Part shown: positions 11,599 through 24,001 of the stretch, in pieces
Numbering within the stretch: the first letter of the stretch is position 1
How the letters are laid out: every line of letters starts with the position of its first letter
Origin: Paracamarosporium sp. OC-R06-R3
Lineage: Eukaryota; Ascomycota; Dothideomycetes; Pleosporales; Didymosphaeriaceae
Length of the DNA stretch: 64,000 nucleotides
Assembly (NCBI GenBank): GCA_019828545.1
Contig: JACVRA010000246.1
Span: 62,001 to 126,000 of the forward strand
Direction of reading: 5' to 3'
Program-made: the position numbers and the translations under genes
Notes under the pieces: model-generated
Databases searched by the model: none
Told to the model about the DNA's origin: nothing
The model's input: the letters and a program-made list of their open reading frames with translations, nothing else

Positions 11599-14500
11599 AT
11601 GCATCAACGCAGCCGCAGCGAGGCCGGCGAGCTCTCGTCGCCGCGCTCCAGCAGAGCCCCAAGTTTCAGCAGCGACCGGCCCTCGCTCGCAGGCTCGGTC
11701 ACCTTCCAGATGCCCTCGTCCGTCCGTCCTCCGCCTGCATACATCGCCGCCTCGGTCGCCTCGCAGATCGTCACCGACAACCATAACGCCCAGCTCCGCG
11801 AGGATGCCGTCTCCGACAACGACGACCTCGGCGCGGGACTGGTGAATGCCCTCTTCAGCGAGCAGGCACTGTCCCTGCTCAATGCCTTCCTCGACCACTT
11901 GCTTTTTGCCTTCTTGTCCACGGCACGCTCGCCCTCGCTGACTTCCATCCGGCCCGCCATAACAGACGTCCTGAAGCCGCGCCTGGCCCGGGAGGCCATG
12001 GCAACAGCCGACGAAGAACTCGAGGGCCTGCTTGCCGGCGAGGATGACGAAGAGTTCCCGGCGCAGAAGGGCCAGGAGGAAGGGCCCTGGGACGTCGAAA
12101 AGGTCTGGAAGCGCACCCGTTTGCGCATCATGGTATACACGCGTCTGGGCGAGCTCGAAGACGAGGACGAGGAACGTTATGTTCAGCAAGAGCGCGGCCT
12201 CAGCATGGACGAGAGCGGCGACGATGAAGCCGGTCTTGTGTCGTGGGCGTCTGCCATCTTCCTGACCTCCATTGTCGAGTATGTGGCCGAGCAGACACTG
12301 CTCATTTCTGGCCAAGCCGCCTTTACTAGGCTTTCGGCGAAGATGCGCAAGATGGCTCAGCAATCGCTGAACGGCGAAGAGCAACAGCTGGAGCGAATCA
12401 TCGTGGAGGACTACGACGTGGAAAAGGTCGCGCTCAATTCAGCGCTCGGCAGGCTCTGGAGGACCTGGAGGAAGCGCGTTCGATCTCCCATCACACCGCT
12501 GTCGCCGCGTGGCATACGCTCCATGAGTAGTTTTTCGAGCCTTCACCGACGGCACCTTAGCTATGACACTGATCGCGGATCAATCATCGATGGCGTCCCC
12601 GAGGTGCCCGAGTACAAACCCACGGAAACAGAAATTGCTGCCAACATTCCCTTGCCCATTGGCGACAACGATGTGAATGAAATCGAAGTCCCTGGTCTCG
12701 CGCGAACATTTGAGGAAGACGAGAGCAGTGGCACACAAACGCCTGTCACGCGCCCTCAGCGCCCGTCCAGCGCCATTGTGCTTGCGCCTGCTGAACTTCT
12801 GAGGAACAGGATTGCCAAAGAGCGTCCAATTTCTGTTCCTCCTCCGGCAAGGAAGTCACTCGTTTTACCTGCAGTATCTGGAGAGGATGCCGACGGACAG
12901 GAGTCTGAGGACGAGGCGGACGAGCTGCCATTCGAGACTCCTATGGAGGCTATGGAGCCAATGTCCGATGACGACTCGTACATCCATGATGAACGCCAAG
13001 AAGGCATGCAACACGAAGACGAAGATGAATTGAACGGCGAGCATGAAGTAGATGCTGACATGATGGCATTCGCAGCCTCTACTGGTATGGGTTTGGGCAT
13101 GTCCCAACCAGTGGGCCCCATAAGTACAGAAAAGAGGAGCGGTTTCGGTAAGGATGAAGACGATGCGGATACTCCTACCCAGGCAAACTACGACGGAGAA
13201 TCCAAGGTTTTCGTATCAAAACGCATGTCTCTCGAGAAGACAGGCCCGCCAGGCATCGTCCGTACTTACTCGACCCGAAGCTCAAGCTTAAGAAGCCAGA
13301 ACCGGAGCCAACCGAACTCTCCAGGCATGACTCCCAACATGGAGGCAAGGTCGTTCCTCGAAGACACCAACTCGGACGACGACGACGCACCTGGACCGGA
13401 AGCTATTGGAGTGGCACATACTTCGAACATCCCGATACCTTCGCCCTCTCCCCCAACTGAACCCAACGTTAACGACAAAGCTCTTGGGCATGCAAAGCAT
13501 CCTTCACATGGAGGATATGTAGAGGTTCCTCCTCGTCAGACTGCTCCTACTGCCATACATGTCCGTAGCACTCCTACACCAGATGGAAGCCGGGCACCAG
13601 CAGAGGTCCCAGTCGCCCGTAAAGAAACTCAACGGAAGGACGTGCCACAACGGGAAGTCACTGTTCCTCAATCACGACCGCGCGAAGCTACCCCGCCAAG
13701 AACGCGATTGTCATCATTACAAGAAACGGAACCTTGGCAGTCCAAGCAGCAGAAGCAACCCGTCATCCCCGAGAAATCCACACGAAGAGGAAGTTCCACG
13801 GAACGGGGCACTCGATATGCCTCACCACATCGTGCTCGCGAACCCCCTGTTCCCGCCGCTGAGCGGTCTGCGCATATCAAATCAATCGAAGGCTCGCCCC
13901 ATTCTCGATCAGGAACGACTGACGGGCCTATCGATGGAAGGTCGTCGCTCAAGCGCGTCTCGTCGTCATCTTCTTCGACCGCTGGTCGATCTGTTGGCAC
14001 ATCCATCCTTCATAGCGGGCGCGATTCAGGTACAAGTCTTGATGGCCGTCCTCGTGGTTTTAGCGGTCGCATGTCAGAGGAGGACCGACAACGAGAGTTC
14101 GACTCGCTTGTTAAAGGTGATGAGACTGTTAAGGTCACTCTCACTCCTCAAAACATGCGTGATATTGACGTAAGTTATTCTTAGGCCCATGCATGTACGA
14201 TGTATTGATTGATATCAGGATGCTGCTGTTGCGAAGCGCAATGATTCGCCTAAATCTGCACCCAAGCCTAAAGCGTCGGTCACTGTGTATCCCCGTGTCA
14301 ATGCAGATAAGGACAGCCAATTTGGATCGCAACATCTACCAGCTCGGATAGCTCCACGAAACACTGAATATACTCCTTCATCAAGCAGTAAGGGATCGAT
14401 GAAGAAGCCGTTGGCGAGAGAGCCCCAAGTCAAGGGAGAATCCATGCGTGATTTTGCCGACTTCATTCGATCCACTGGGCCAGCGCCTGGTGACGAGAAG

Positions 14501-15568
14501 CCTGTACAGCGTTTTGCGATCAATCAAAACAGTTCTAAGCCGGCTAACGGATCATCTTCATCCATAGGCGGGCTTGCTAGGAAGGTATCTACACGACAAA
14601 CTTCTTCACACTCTCATTCCAGTTCTCTTGTTGGTGACGGCCCGTCAGCGAAGCCCCGAATTCACATGGAGCCTCGGAGCCCCGCTGGCCAACGCAGCGG
14701 CAACGATGATCTGATTGACTTCATTCGCCAAGGGCCACCCAATTCGAACAACGGACAACCTAGAATCCCCCGTTCTGTTGCTCCGTTCCGGACAACTGTA
14801 GACTCTGATCAATTTGATCACATGTTGGATAACGGAAACGTCGAGTCGGCATATGGCTCGCAAGTCTCTACTGCTTCCAAGCAGTCCACCCAGACCTCAA
14901 ACTCAAGGACCGGCTTGCTACCGAAGCAGAATGTTACCCAACCCGCGTACTCCAATACACCGCAACAATTATCAGGTAACATGTCGAATGCTGAACCCCA
15001 AATCACGCGCACCCGCCGACGCATCAAGGATCCATATGCCATTGATTCCGACGATGAAGATGAGGATCTTTTGACGGCTCTCCCAACATCCAACAAGCCC
15101 ACCCAAAGAGAGGAGAGCATGATGGACTTCTTGAACAGCATGGATCCTCCATCCAATAGCCAACCACAAGCTTTCATGCTGAGCCCAGAAACAATAGCGG
15201 CAGCAAAAGCTCGTGCGGCCGCTCAAAAAGGCGCTAACGGCCACTCTTATTCCAACAGCTTGACATCGTCGAGCCCCGCACCCAGGAACAGTAAGGACAG
15301 TCGCACAGGCGCTCCGCCGGCCAATAACCCCGGCATGGTTACCTCCAATCCTCCCCGTAGCGGTTATAAGCCCAGACTACAAGCCCGTGGCGCCACCAGT
15401 GAACCTCGAGCTGGCCGGTCTGCTACCAACGATCTGGCTGATTTCCTCCGCAATTCAGGACCACCTGAACCTCCGGCGCCAGCACCGGGTGCAACTATAA
15501 AGCGGGAGGAGAGCAAGCCTAGCAAAGCGAAATTCTGGCGTAAGAAGACTTATCCTGATATGCCATGA
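11599..15568 (+). CDS. Putative tandem H2B-like/H2A-like histone-fold protein with long disordered tail
   Basis: Two exons (11599-14169 and 14219-15568) are joined by a 49-nt GTAAGT...CAG intron in phase 0, giving 1306 residues. I chose the ATG at 11599 because homology-like content begins there; an in-frame start further upstream is possible. Residues 85-141 resemble H2B: FSEQALSLLNAFLDHLLF aligns with the H2B alpha-2 pattern, followed by LTSIRPAITDVL and LKPRLAREA, matching the alpha-3/alpha-C spacing. Residues 217-241 (ASAIFLTSIVEYVAEQTLL, then ISGQAA) resemble the H2A alpha-2 helix, and 266-290 (RIIVEDYDVEKVAL...RLWRTW) its L2/alpha-3. The remaining 1000 residues are rich in Ser, Pro, Asp and Glu and look disordered. 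The last third holds four DF[IL]R-x-GPP-type motifs. The histone-fold reading is my inference by eye. No established family name comes to mind. Confidence 0.75.
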
Positions 15569-16181
15569 TACGGAGACCGAGCACCATTTCATTGATTCCC
15601 ACGAACCGCTACTTCATCGATACCAACCTATTCGACTTATCACTTGCGCGTTATAGTTCTTGCTTGGACACGTTCTTAATGGATTGAGATGCTACCTGTT
15701 ATGTTTTAACTTTCGAGCTTCAATTTGTCAATGGAATGTCTCACTGCTGTTTGTGGCATACTCCAGATCTACCTGTCTGATTTACCTTCTGATATCAGGG
15801 TGTATTATGGGAGGCCTTGTGGAGGGGGTTTGTCGTATGAATATATATGCGTCTGAGATGACATATAGATGAGGCCAGGAAATTTTTCAGTACGTTATAT
15901 GTAGATGAATGTTTGGCTTGGAATTGGGTATCTTCTGCCAGATCCAGTGTGACGTGAATAAAAAGACTTGAAATCGTTGACGCTCTTACAGGATCTTCGA
16001 GCGCTGAGTGCATCGGACCGATGTCCAATGCGGTTAGTCTGACATGCGCCTAGCCTCGGTCCGGTAAGCTGACCTCTCGACAGCATGTAGACGTTATGCC
16101 AGAGCGCTGAAACAACTGTCAACTTCCATTCACTTACAGGTCCTGGTCTTCAACACAGTTAGTCAAAGAAGCAGTGGGAGA
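15569..16181. other. Intergenic region upstream of D-lactate dehydrogenase
   Basis: 613 nt with no supported ORF. A TTACAG|GT-like acceptor about 40 nt before the next start leaves room for an unrecognised 5' exon of the dehydrogenase gene, but I cannot support one. Confidence 0.4.
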
Positions 16182-17832
16182 ATGTCATCGCGAGATCCAT
16201 CTACGCTTGCCCTTGGGGAATATCCGCCCCTAAGCTATAACCACGCAGAAGGGAACATAGCAGACCTAATCAAGGATGTTACAAACACGTCATCCTCTAT
16301 AACATACAGTACAAACCCAGCGGATCTTACGCCTACATCTTCAACGAAACATTCCTATGCGCCACCGGAACAGGTTTCAAAGGCCGTATTCTACCCCAGG
16401 ACTACAAAGGATACATCGATCATTTTGAAAGCATGCCACACGAGGAAAATAGCTGTTACGGCATACTCGGGCGGAACAAGTCTGCCGGGCGCATTGACGA
16501 ATAGTAGGGGTGGAGTTTGTGTGCATTTTGGGAAGATGGATAAGGTGTTAGGCGTGAATGAGGGGGATTTGGATGCGTGTGTACAGCCCGGGGTGGGGTG
16601 GGTGGAATTGAATGAGTAAGTTTTGAGAGATTCCGGCTTGTACTATGAGGTAAACGAAGGAAGAGTTTCGCTGACACTTTGATGATGGATAGGTACCTTG
16701 CGCCGAAAGGGTTGTTCTTCCCTGTGGATCCAGCGCCCGGTGCAAAGATTGGTGGGATGGTAGGCCTTCCAGCAAGAGCTCGTGTAGTCAATGGGAGAAG
16801 TGGTAACTGACGATACGATAGATTGCAATGTCCTGTTCGGGCACAAACGCGTACCGCTATGGCACGATGAAAGAGTGGGTCATCTCATTGACCGCTGTTC
16901 TCGCCGACGGCACCATCATCACGACCCGCAAACGTCCGCGTAAATCCTCTGCAGGATACGACCTGACGCACCTCATCATTGGCTCCGAAGGAACTCTGGC
17001 CCTCGTCACCGAAGCCGTGCTGAAGATCACGCCCTTGCCACAAAACTTGAACGTTGGCAAGGCAACTTTCCCTACCCTACAAGCAGGTGTCGACACAGCG
17101 ATCTCAATATTAAAGAGTGGGCATTTACTCGAGGCCATCGAGCTCGCGGACAAACCATCCATAGAATCCATCAACCACTCCAAACTAGCGAAAGAACACC
17201 TCGAAGAAACACCCACGCTATTCGTAAAAATCGCCGGATCCAAAGAAACAGTGTCCTCACAGATCGCTTTTGTTGAGAAAACATGCAAAGACAACGGTAG
17301 CCTGGACTTCGAAGCGTCGAGCGACAAGCAGAGAATAGACGTGATCTGGGGTGCCCGCAAGTGCCTCGGCAACGCTCTGGTCACTATGAAGAAAAGTCCT
17401 ACTGATCTCTTCATCAGTACTGATGCTGCGGTGCCGATCAGTGCTATGGCAACGCTCATTGAGGAGTCAAATAACATCATCACGTCACGCTCGTTTGATA
17501 CGTCGAACTGGTTTTGCGCCAACGTCGGACATGTTGGAGACGGTAACGTGCACACTGCTATTGTGTGTCCGGTCGAGGATAAGGAGAAGGCGGAGCAGGT
17601 GCTTACGGAGGTGCAGAGGTTGGCTCTAGGACTAGATGGCACGATTACAGGCGAGCATGGCGTGGGGTTCAAGCTGAGGGATATGCTGGCTGAGGAGGTG
17701 GGCGAGGCTGGCGTTGGCGTCATGCGTGCTGTGAAGAGTGCATTGGATCCAATGGGGATTTTGAATCCTGACAAAATTTTCAGGCTGGAAGAGGAGAAAG
17801 ATACGAAGAATGGAAGGTTGGAGAAGCTGTAG
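16182..17832 (+). CDS. DLD1: FAD-linked D-lactate dehydrogenase (cytochrome type)
   Basis: Oxidises D-lactate to pyruvate, passing electrons to the respiratory chain in the classical mitochondrial enzyme. Three exons (16182-16615, 16693-16759, 16822-17832) with introns of 77 and 62 nt encode 503 residues. The FAD-binding half carries AYSGGTSLPG (about 95-104), VQPGVGWVELNEYLAP, VDPAPGAKIGG and CSGTNAYRYGTMKEW (172 on), then GYDLTHLIIGSEGTLALVTE. The C-terminal FAD-oxidase domain has GHVGDGNVH (about 403-411), which supplies metal/substrate-binding His, and GTITGEHGVG near 445. The second splice junction restores GGM-IAMSCSG, a conserved run. The predicted N-terminus (MSSRDPSTLALGEYPP) shows no clear mitochondrial presequence. 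Either the protein is cytosolic or a 5' exon is missed. Related D-2-hydroxyglutarate dehydrogenases are the main alternative, but the RKSSAGYDLT segment favours Dld1. Confidence 0.88.
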
Positions 17833-18605
17833 AGCATTAACTATGGACATACTTCTTCAATACGATCCATGCGGCAATTGTAGAGAAACAAAATTTCGAT
17901 GCCTCGTGTATGGAACTTGTATTATTATAGTCGAGCTGGTGAGCGCAGCCATGCTTTCTTTGCGACTTCTACTTAGCCAGCCTGAACTTCGTGGACTTTT
18001 AAAGGTCCATGAGGAGAGGAGACTGACTTTGGTGTAGCACTCAAGCATCATGTCTGTAATAGATTGTTTTCTCGTGGTAAGGGTTTTGGCAGAAAAGCCG
18101 ATAAGCAACATCATGCCCAAAAACAACCTTCCGGCAAACATTCCTTATTATGTGCCCCAGTAAGGAGGCAGTCCCGCGCCCATCTCATGTTCATTTCATG
18201 TTTATATTCTGGTCAATACGGTGCCCGTGCAATCAATCTGCAGGCGAGGTAGTCACGTAGCCAACGTCCATGACATATTATTCGCTCGTTTACATTAATT
18301 AACGGGTCGAGAGAGTTTGAAGTTAGGATCAAAGTTTCAAGCAGAATAAACCTGAGATTAGTGTCACTTGGAGGGAATGTTCCAACTGCCCTCTTTATTT
18401 TAACTTAAAGACGATATTCTAGCTGTTAACATTGCTTCATGCCTTATGATAATGAAACCTCTATAACACACGCATTACATCGGGCTGGTATTGGAGTTTA
18501 TACTTTAGCTTCTCTAGACCCATGGTGTAACATCTATATCGCGTTATAATCGCATTTCTAGACCTCGCGCGACACCTTGAATTCCATGCAAAACATGAAG
18601 TACAC
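17833..18605. other. Convergent intergenic region
   Basis: 773 nt lie between the convergent dehydrogenase and dehydratase genes. The DNA is AT-rich in the second half (about 18250-18560). No gene or repeat is recognised. Confidence 0.5.
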
Positions 18606-19625
18606 TCATTGCTTGGATCCTGTAGTCCATTTGGCTAACATCTCAGCAGTGATGTTACTTCCACCACAGACCACAACCGCAACCCTGCTTTGCTTTGTAA
18701 GAGAAGGAAGGTATTTCCGCAGTCTATCTCCATAACACAGAGACATGCTCACACCGCAGGCTGGCTCGACCATGATCCGCTCATCGTCCGCAAACCTCAC
18801 GCATCCCTCGATCGCATCTTTATCCGTCAGCACTACACTCGTGACCGATGATCGTTGAGCATATTCAAAAGCCTGCGGTGCCACCGTCCTCGCGCCCAGC
18901 GTCGTCGCAATACTGGTAATGGCTGGCAGTGTCGAGAGCTGGCCTTTCTCAAGCGACAAAGCAAGAGAATGTGCACCCTCGGTCTCAACGGCTAGTACTG
19001 GAGTATCGCTGACACCAGCCTTTTCCAATCCTCGTATGATACCGCAAAACAGCCCACCACCGCCAACACTACATACGACCGCATCCGGCGTTTGCTCCGG
19101 GCCCATCTGCGTAAGAACCTCTTTCACCAAGGTAGCATGCCCGTCCCAGATTTCTGCTGCATCAAAAGGCGGGACGTAGACCGGAATCTCTCCTCTCTCT
19201 TTTGCCTGCGGAATAATCGTCTCCCTGAGATACTGATCGCACTCATACCAAGATGCGCCCTCTTGCAGGACCTCCGTCGCGCCTGCGGCGCGCATCTTGT
19301 CCATGGTGTACTGCGTTGTGGTCATCGGCACAACAATAGTCGCAGCGGCACCCAACGTGACGGCAGCATGTACGCACGCCAGGCCCGCATTGCCGCCGCT
19401 GGAACTGTAAAAATGCGTTTTGTGCCTATCTTGAGCATTTGCGGATTGCAAATGGCTTAGGAGGAAGTTTCCTATGCCGCGCGACTTGAATGACCCGGAT
19501 GGCTGTAGGTTCTCGAGCTTCAGATATATTTGACATCCTGCATGCTTCGAAAGAATAGTCGAGTGGATCAACGGTGTTTCTCTCCAGGGACAAGGCAGTG
19601 CTGGCGCTTGCTGTGGTGTAGCCAT
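18606..19625 (-). CDS. L-serine/L-threonine dehydratase (PLP-dependent)
   Basis: Deaminates serine to pyruvate, or threonine to 2-oxobutyrate. A single exon encodes 339 residues from the ATG at 19625; an in-frame upstream TTG-type extension is ignored. The fold-II PLP signature is complete: SGSFKSRG with the Schiff-base Lys at 47, the SSSGGNAG substrate loop at 74-81, the VGGGGL phosphate-binding tetraglycine at 188-191, and VVVCGGSNI close to the C-terminus. Length and motifs fit the fungal Cha1/SDH-type catabolic dehydratase. There is no ACT regulatory domain, which argues against the biosynthetic threonine deaminase Ilv1. The product pyruvate is shared with the convergent D-lactate dehydrogenase, but co-regulation is only conjecture. 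Confidence 0.9.
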   Translation of the reverse strand: MATPQQAPALPCPWRETPLIHSTILSKHAGCQIYLKLENLQPSGSFKSRGIGNFLLSHLQSANAQDRHKTHFYSSSGGNAGLACVHAAVTLGAAATIVVPMTTTQYTMDKMRAAGATEVLQEGASWYECDQYLRETIIPQAKERGEIPVYVPPFDAAEIWDGHATLVKEVLTQMGPEQTPDAVVCSVGGGGLFCGIIRGLEKAGVSDTPVLAVETEGAHSLALSLEKGQLSTLPAITSIATTLGARTVAPQAFEYAQRSSVTSVVLTDKDAIEGCVRFADDERIMVEPACGVSMSLCYGDRLRKYLPSLTKQSRVAVVVCGGSNITAEMLAKWTTGSKQ

Positions 19626-22044
19626 GGTATTAGGGGGTTGTTGAGTCGAAAAGAGTAACAAATGGAATTAAGAATTTTGTTGTGACTGAACACCAATGAC
19701 GTTCGCTAAACCAGATGCGTTGTACGTTGCGCTAAGATATGGTAGCTCCTGCACGCCCTATGGCATACAAATGGCCCCATACCGAATGATTAGACTCCAT
19801 GCTATCAAAACACAGGAGGCAGTTGTGAGGCGGTAAAGGCGGTAAAAGCGGCAGTGATGGGAGTGGCGGGAGTGGCGGGGTTTGTTCGCTCAACCCATAA
19901 AATCGCTGTGAGACGAAAACCCAACCCAACGTCGTCGGCTGAGTAAGCCAACTATAGGATCTCTTGAGAACCTGACTTTTGAATGTTCTGAATCTTCAGA
20001 TATTGTTTATGACCTTCTCAATCGGAAAAGACGCCCTTCAAGATGTGTTTGAAAAGAATGGTGATTTGAGTGTCAAGATGCATTGTTGAACAGTTTGAAC
20101 ACATCCCTCTGACTAAAGAGAGATGTTCGATTCGAACAAGGTAAGTCTCTAATGCCGATGCAAGACCAATTGATGGCGCAAATCAAGATAACAGTTACAC
20201 GATAGGATTCACCTGGAGTGAAGAATAACAGTGATGCAGTTCACCTTTGTCAATGTATAGTAGGCGATGTCTTAATTGAAGGCTGGGGCACTAGTACAGT
20301 TGTTAATCATTTGTTGATAAATTAGAAGAGGACATAAGCAATTAGTCACTGAGAACGATCTACTACTAGTGAGTACTGCCGATATCCCCTCCTGAAGTAG
20401 CGTTAGACTCTTATTAAGACGGGCCGTGATCAACTAACATGGACACTACCCGATGCAGCTATGTAGGAGTACCTAAGAAAACAGCTTCATCAGCCACCAG
20501 ACCGGGCAAATGCACCCCAGCGTCACTATCGGCCCATTCCTGCGATTCCATCACCCCCATCAATCGTTTCCCAACCGCACTCGCTCCCAACTGTATCTTC
20601 GGTTCCAGAGTGGAGTTTAACGCCATTTAGTCCCCTTACCCGAAAACCTTAAGCGTACCATGCACATCCAGACCTGCCCTTTTGCATGACTCGCTCGCGC
20701 CTCCGCTTCGAGCGGAAAGTTAACCGACTAAAGATGCACTTCGACTTCCGTATCCGTAAATCACCGAGAGTTACTCGGTAGCACAGTGAAGTTAATTCTA
20801 TGAACGGTTGCCGTAGATGCGAGGTCGGGGCCGACGGAAAAACGGACAGACTTCGCGAGAGCACCGTCGCGCCATTGCACTGATGGATTTCGTGCAGTGT
20901 GTGGCAGTGGACAAAGTCGGCAAGATCTTGCGATACAAGCGCCGGAAGGCACCGAACGATTCACTGTCGTAATCTTTATTCGAAGAGTCAGGTATGGATG
21001 GTAGGACGGAGCTCATGAACAAAGCCACGTGACTTGATCGCATTCACGTCTACTGGAATTTGCAGTGGCGATATGAGTTCCAGACCCCTTTATTCAATCT
21101 TCCAATCCCTACAAGATCAACACTCACACCTCCTTTGTTTGAAATCCCCAGGAGGTATCCATGCAATTCGACGACGGGTGAAGCACTTACCCAAAGACAG
21201 AATACTCGCCCAGCACCAGTCACCCCGCATGTTTGAAGCTGTAGCGCTGTCTGCTGTCACTTGCAGTGAAGATCGTTGTTGGCCAGGTGTTGCCTGTGGA
21301 AAATGTTGGACCTGAATCTGACAAGGGATGTAGCCTGAAGTTGTTGTTTGACGCTCGCATCGGTACCCCTGATCAAAGCAAAGGAACTACAACGCCATGT
21401 GTTTGTTCTTGGGTCTCATGTCGCCGAGTTGAGTCCGATCGTACAGGCTGTCGTGCCGAACGAAATACTGTATAATATACTGACCATTCATACTGGGTCC
21501 TGCGTACAATATCAGTCAACATGCGAGTTCATCCTTGCTTTCACTGTCCATCATAGGTTTCTCTTTGCTGAAAAGATTAAATATTGATGGGTATTTCAAA
21601 GTTGCGATATCCTGAGGAAAGATAGATCCGTTTATCTCTTACACATTGCGCCCCCTCGGCTTAAAGATTGATGCCTTTCCCATGGTGATCTTTCCAATCT
21701 CCAAATATACAGTCCTCAAAATAGAGTGGAAACAACTCTTGCCGTCCCAAGAACTGAGCCTTGTATGACTCAATGTAGGAGCGTACAGCTACGCCGAGCC
21801 TGTAGCCTCAAATATGCAAAATGTCTGAGACAGACAGGATTTATTCCAAAAATAAAAAAAACACAACGCCAGTACCACAGACGGTAGAGGTAGATGCAAA
21901 GAGGTTTATGCAAAATACGATAGTCGAAATTTAACGGCGTCGCAGTCGGGTTCCAAAACACCAGGACTCCGCGTAGGTATATTTGGGTCGAAAACGGGAA
22001 ATAATGAAAATCGTCATGGCGTTGAGAAATGTACGATGGGAAGT
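19626..22044. other. 2.4 kb gene-free region
   Basis: Contains the promoter of the dehydratase and, at its far end, the 3' UTR of the kinase. A short purine-rich direct-repeat tract (GGCGGTAAAGGCGGTAAAAG, then GGGAGTGGCGGGAGTGGCGG) sits at about 19830-19880. Short ORFs such as 20439-20630 have no recognisable features. Confidence 0.5.

Positions 22045-24001
<1,957 letters not shown>

Noticed and set aside
11542..12384. 280-codon antisense frame across the histone-fold-like exon
   Set aside because: A mirror of the strongly biased codons of the real exon; no independent features.
16182..19625. Lactate dehydrogenase and serine dehydratase as a dedicated metabolic cluster
   Set aside because: Only two convergent housekeeping enzymes, with no transporter, regulator or further pathway gene next to them.
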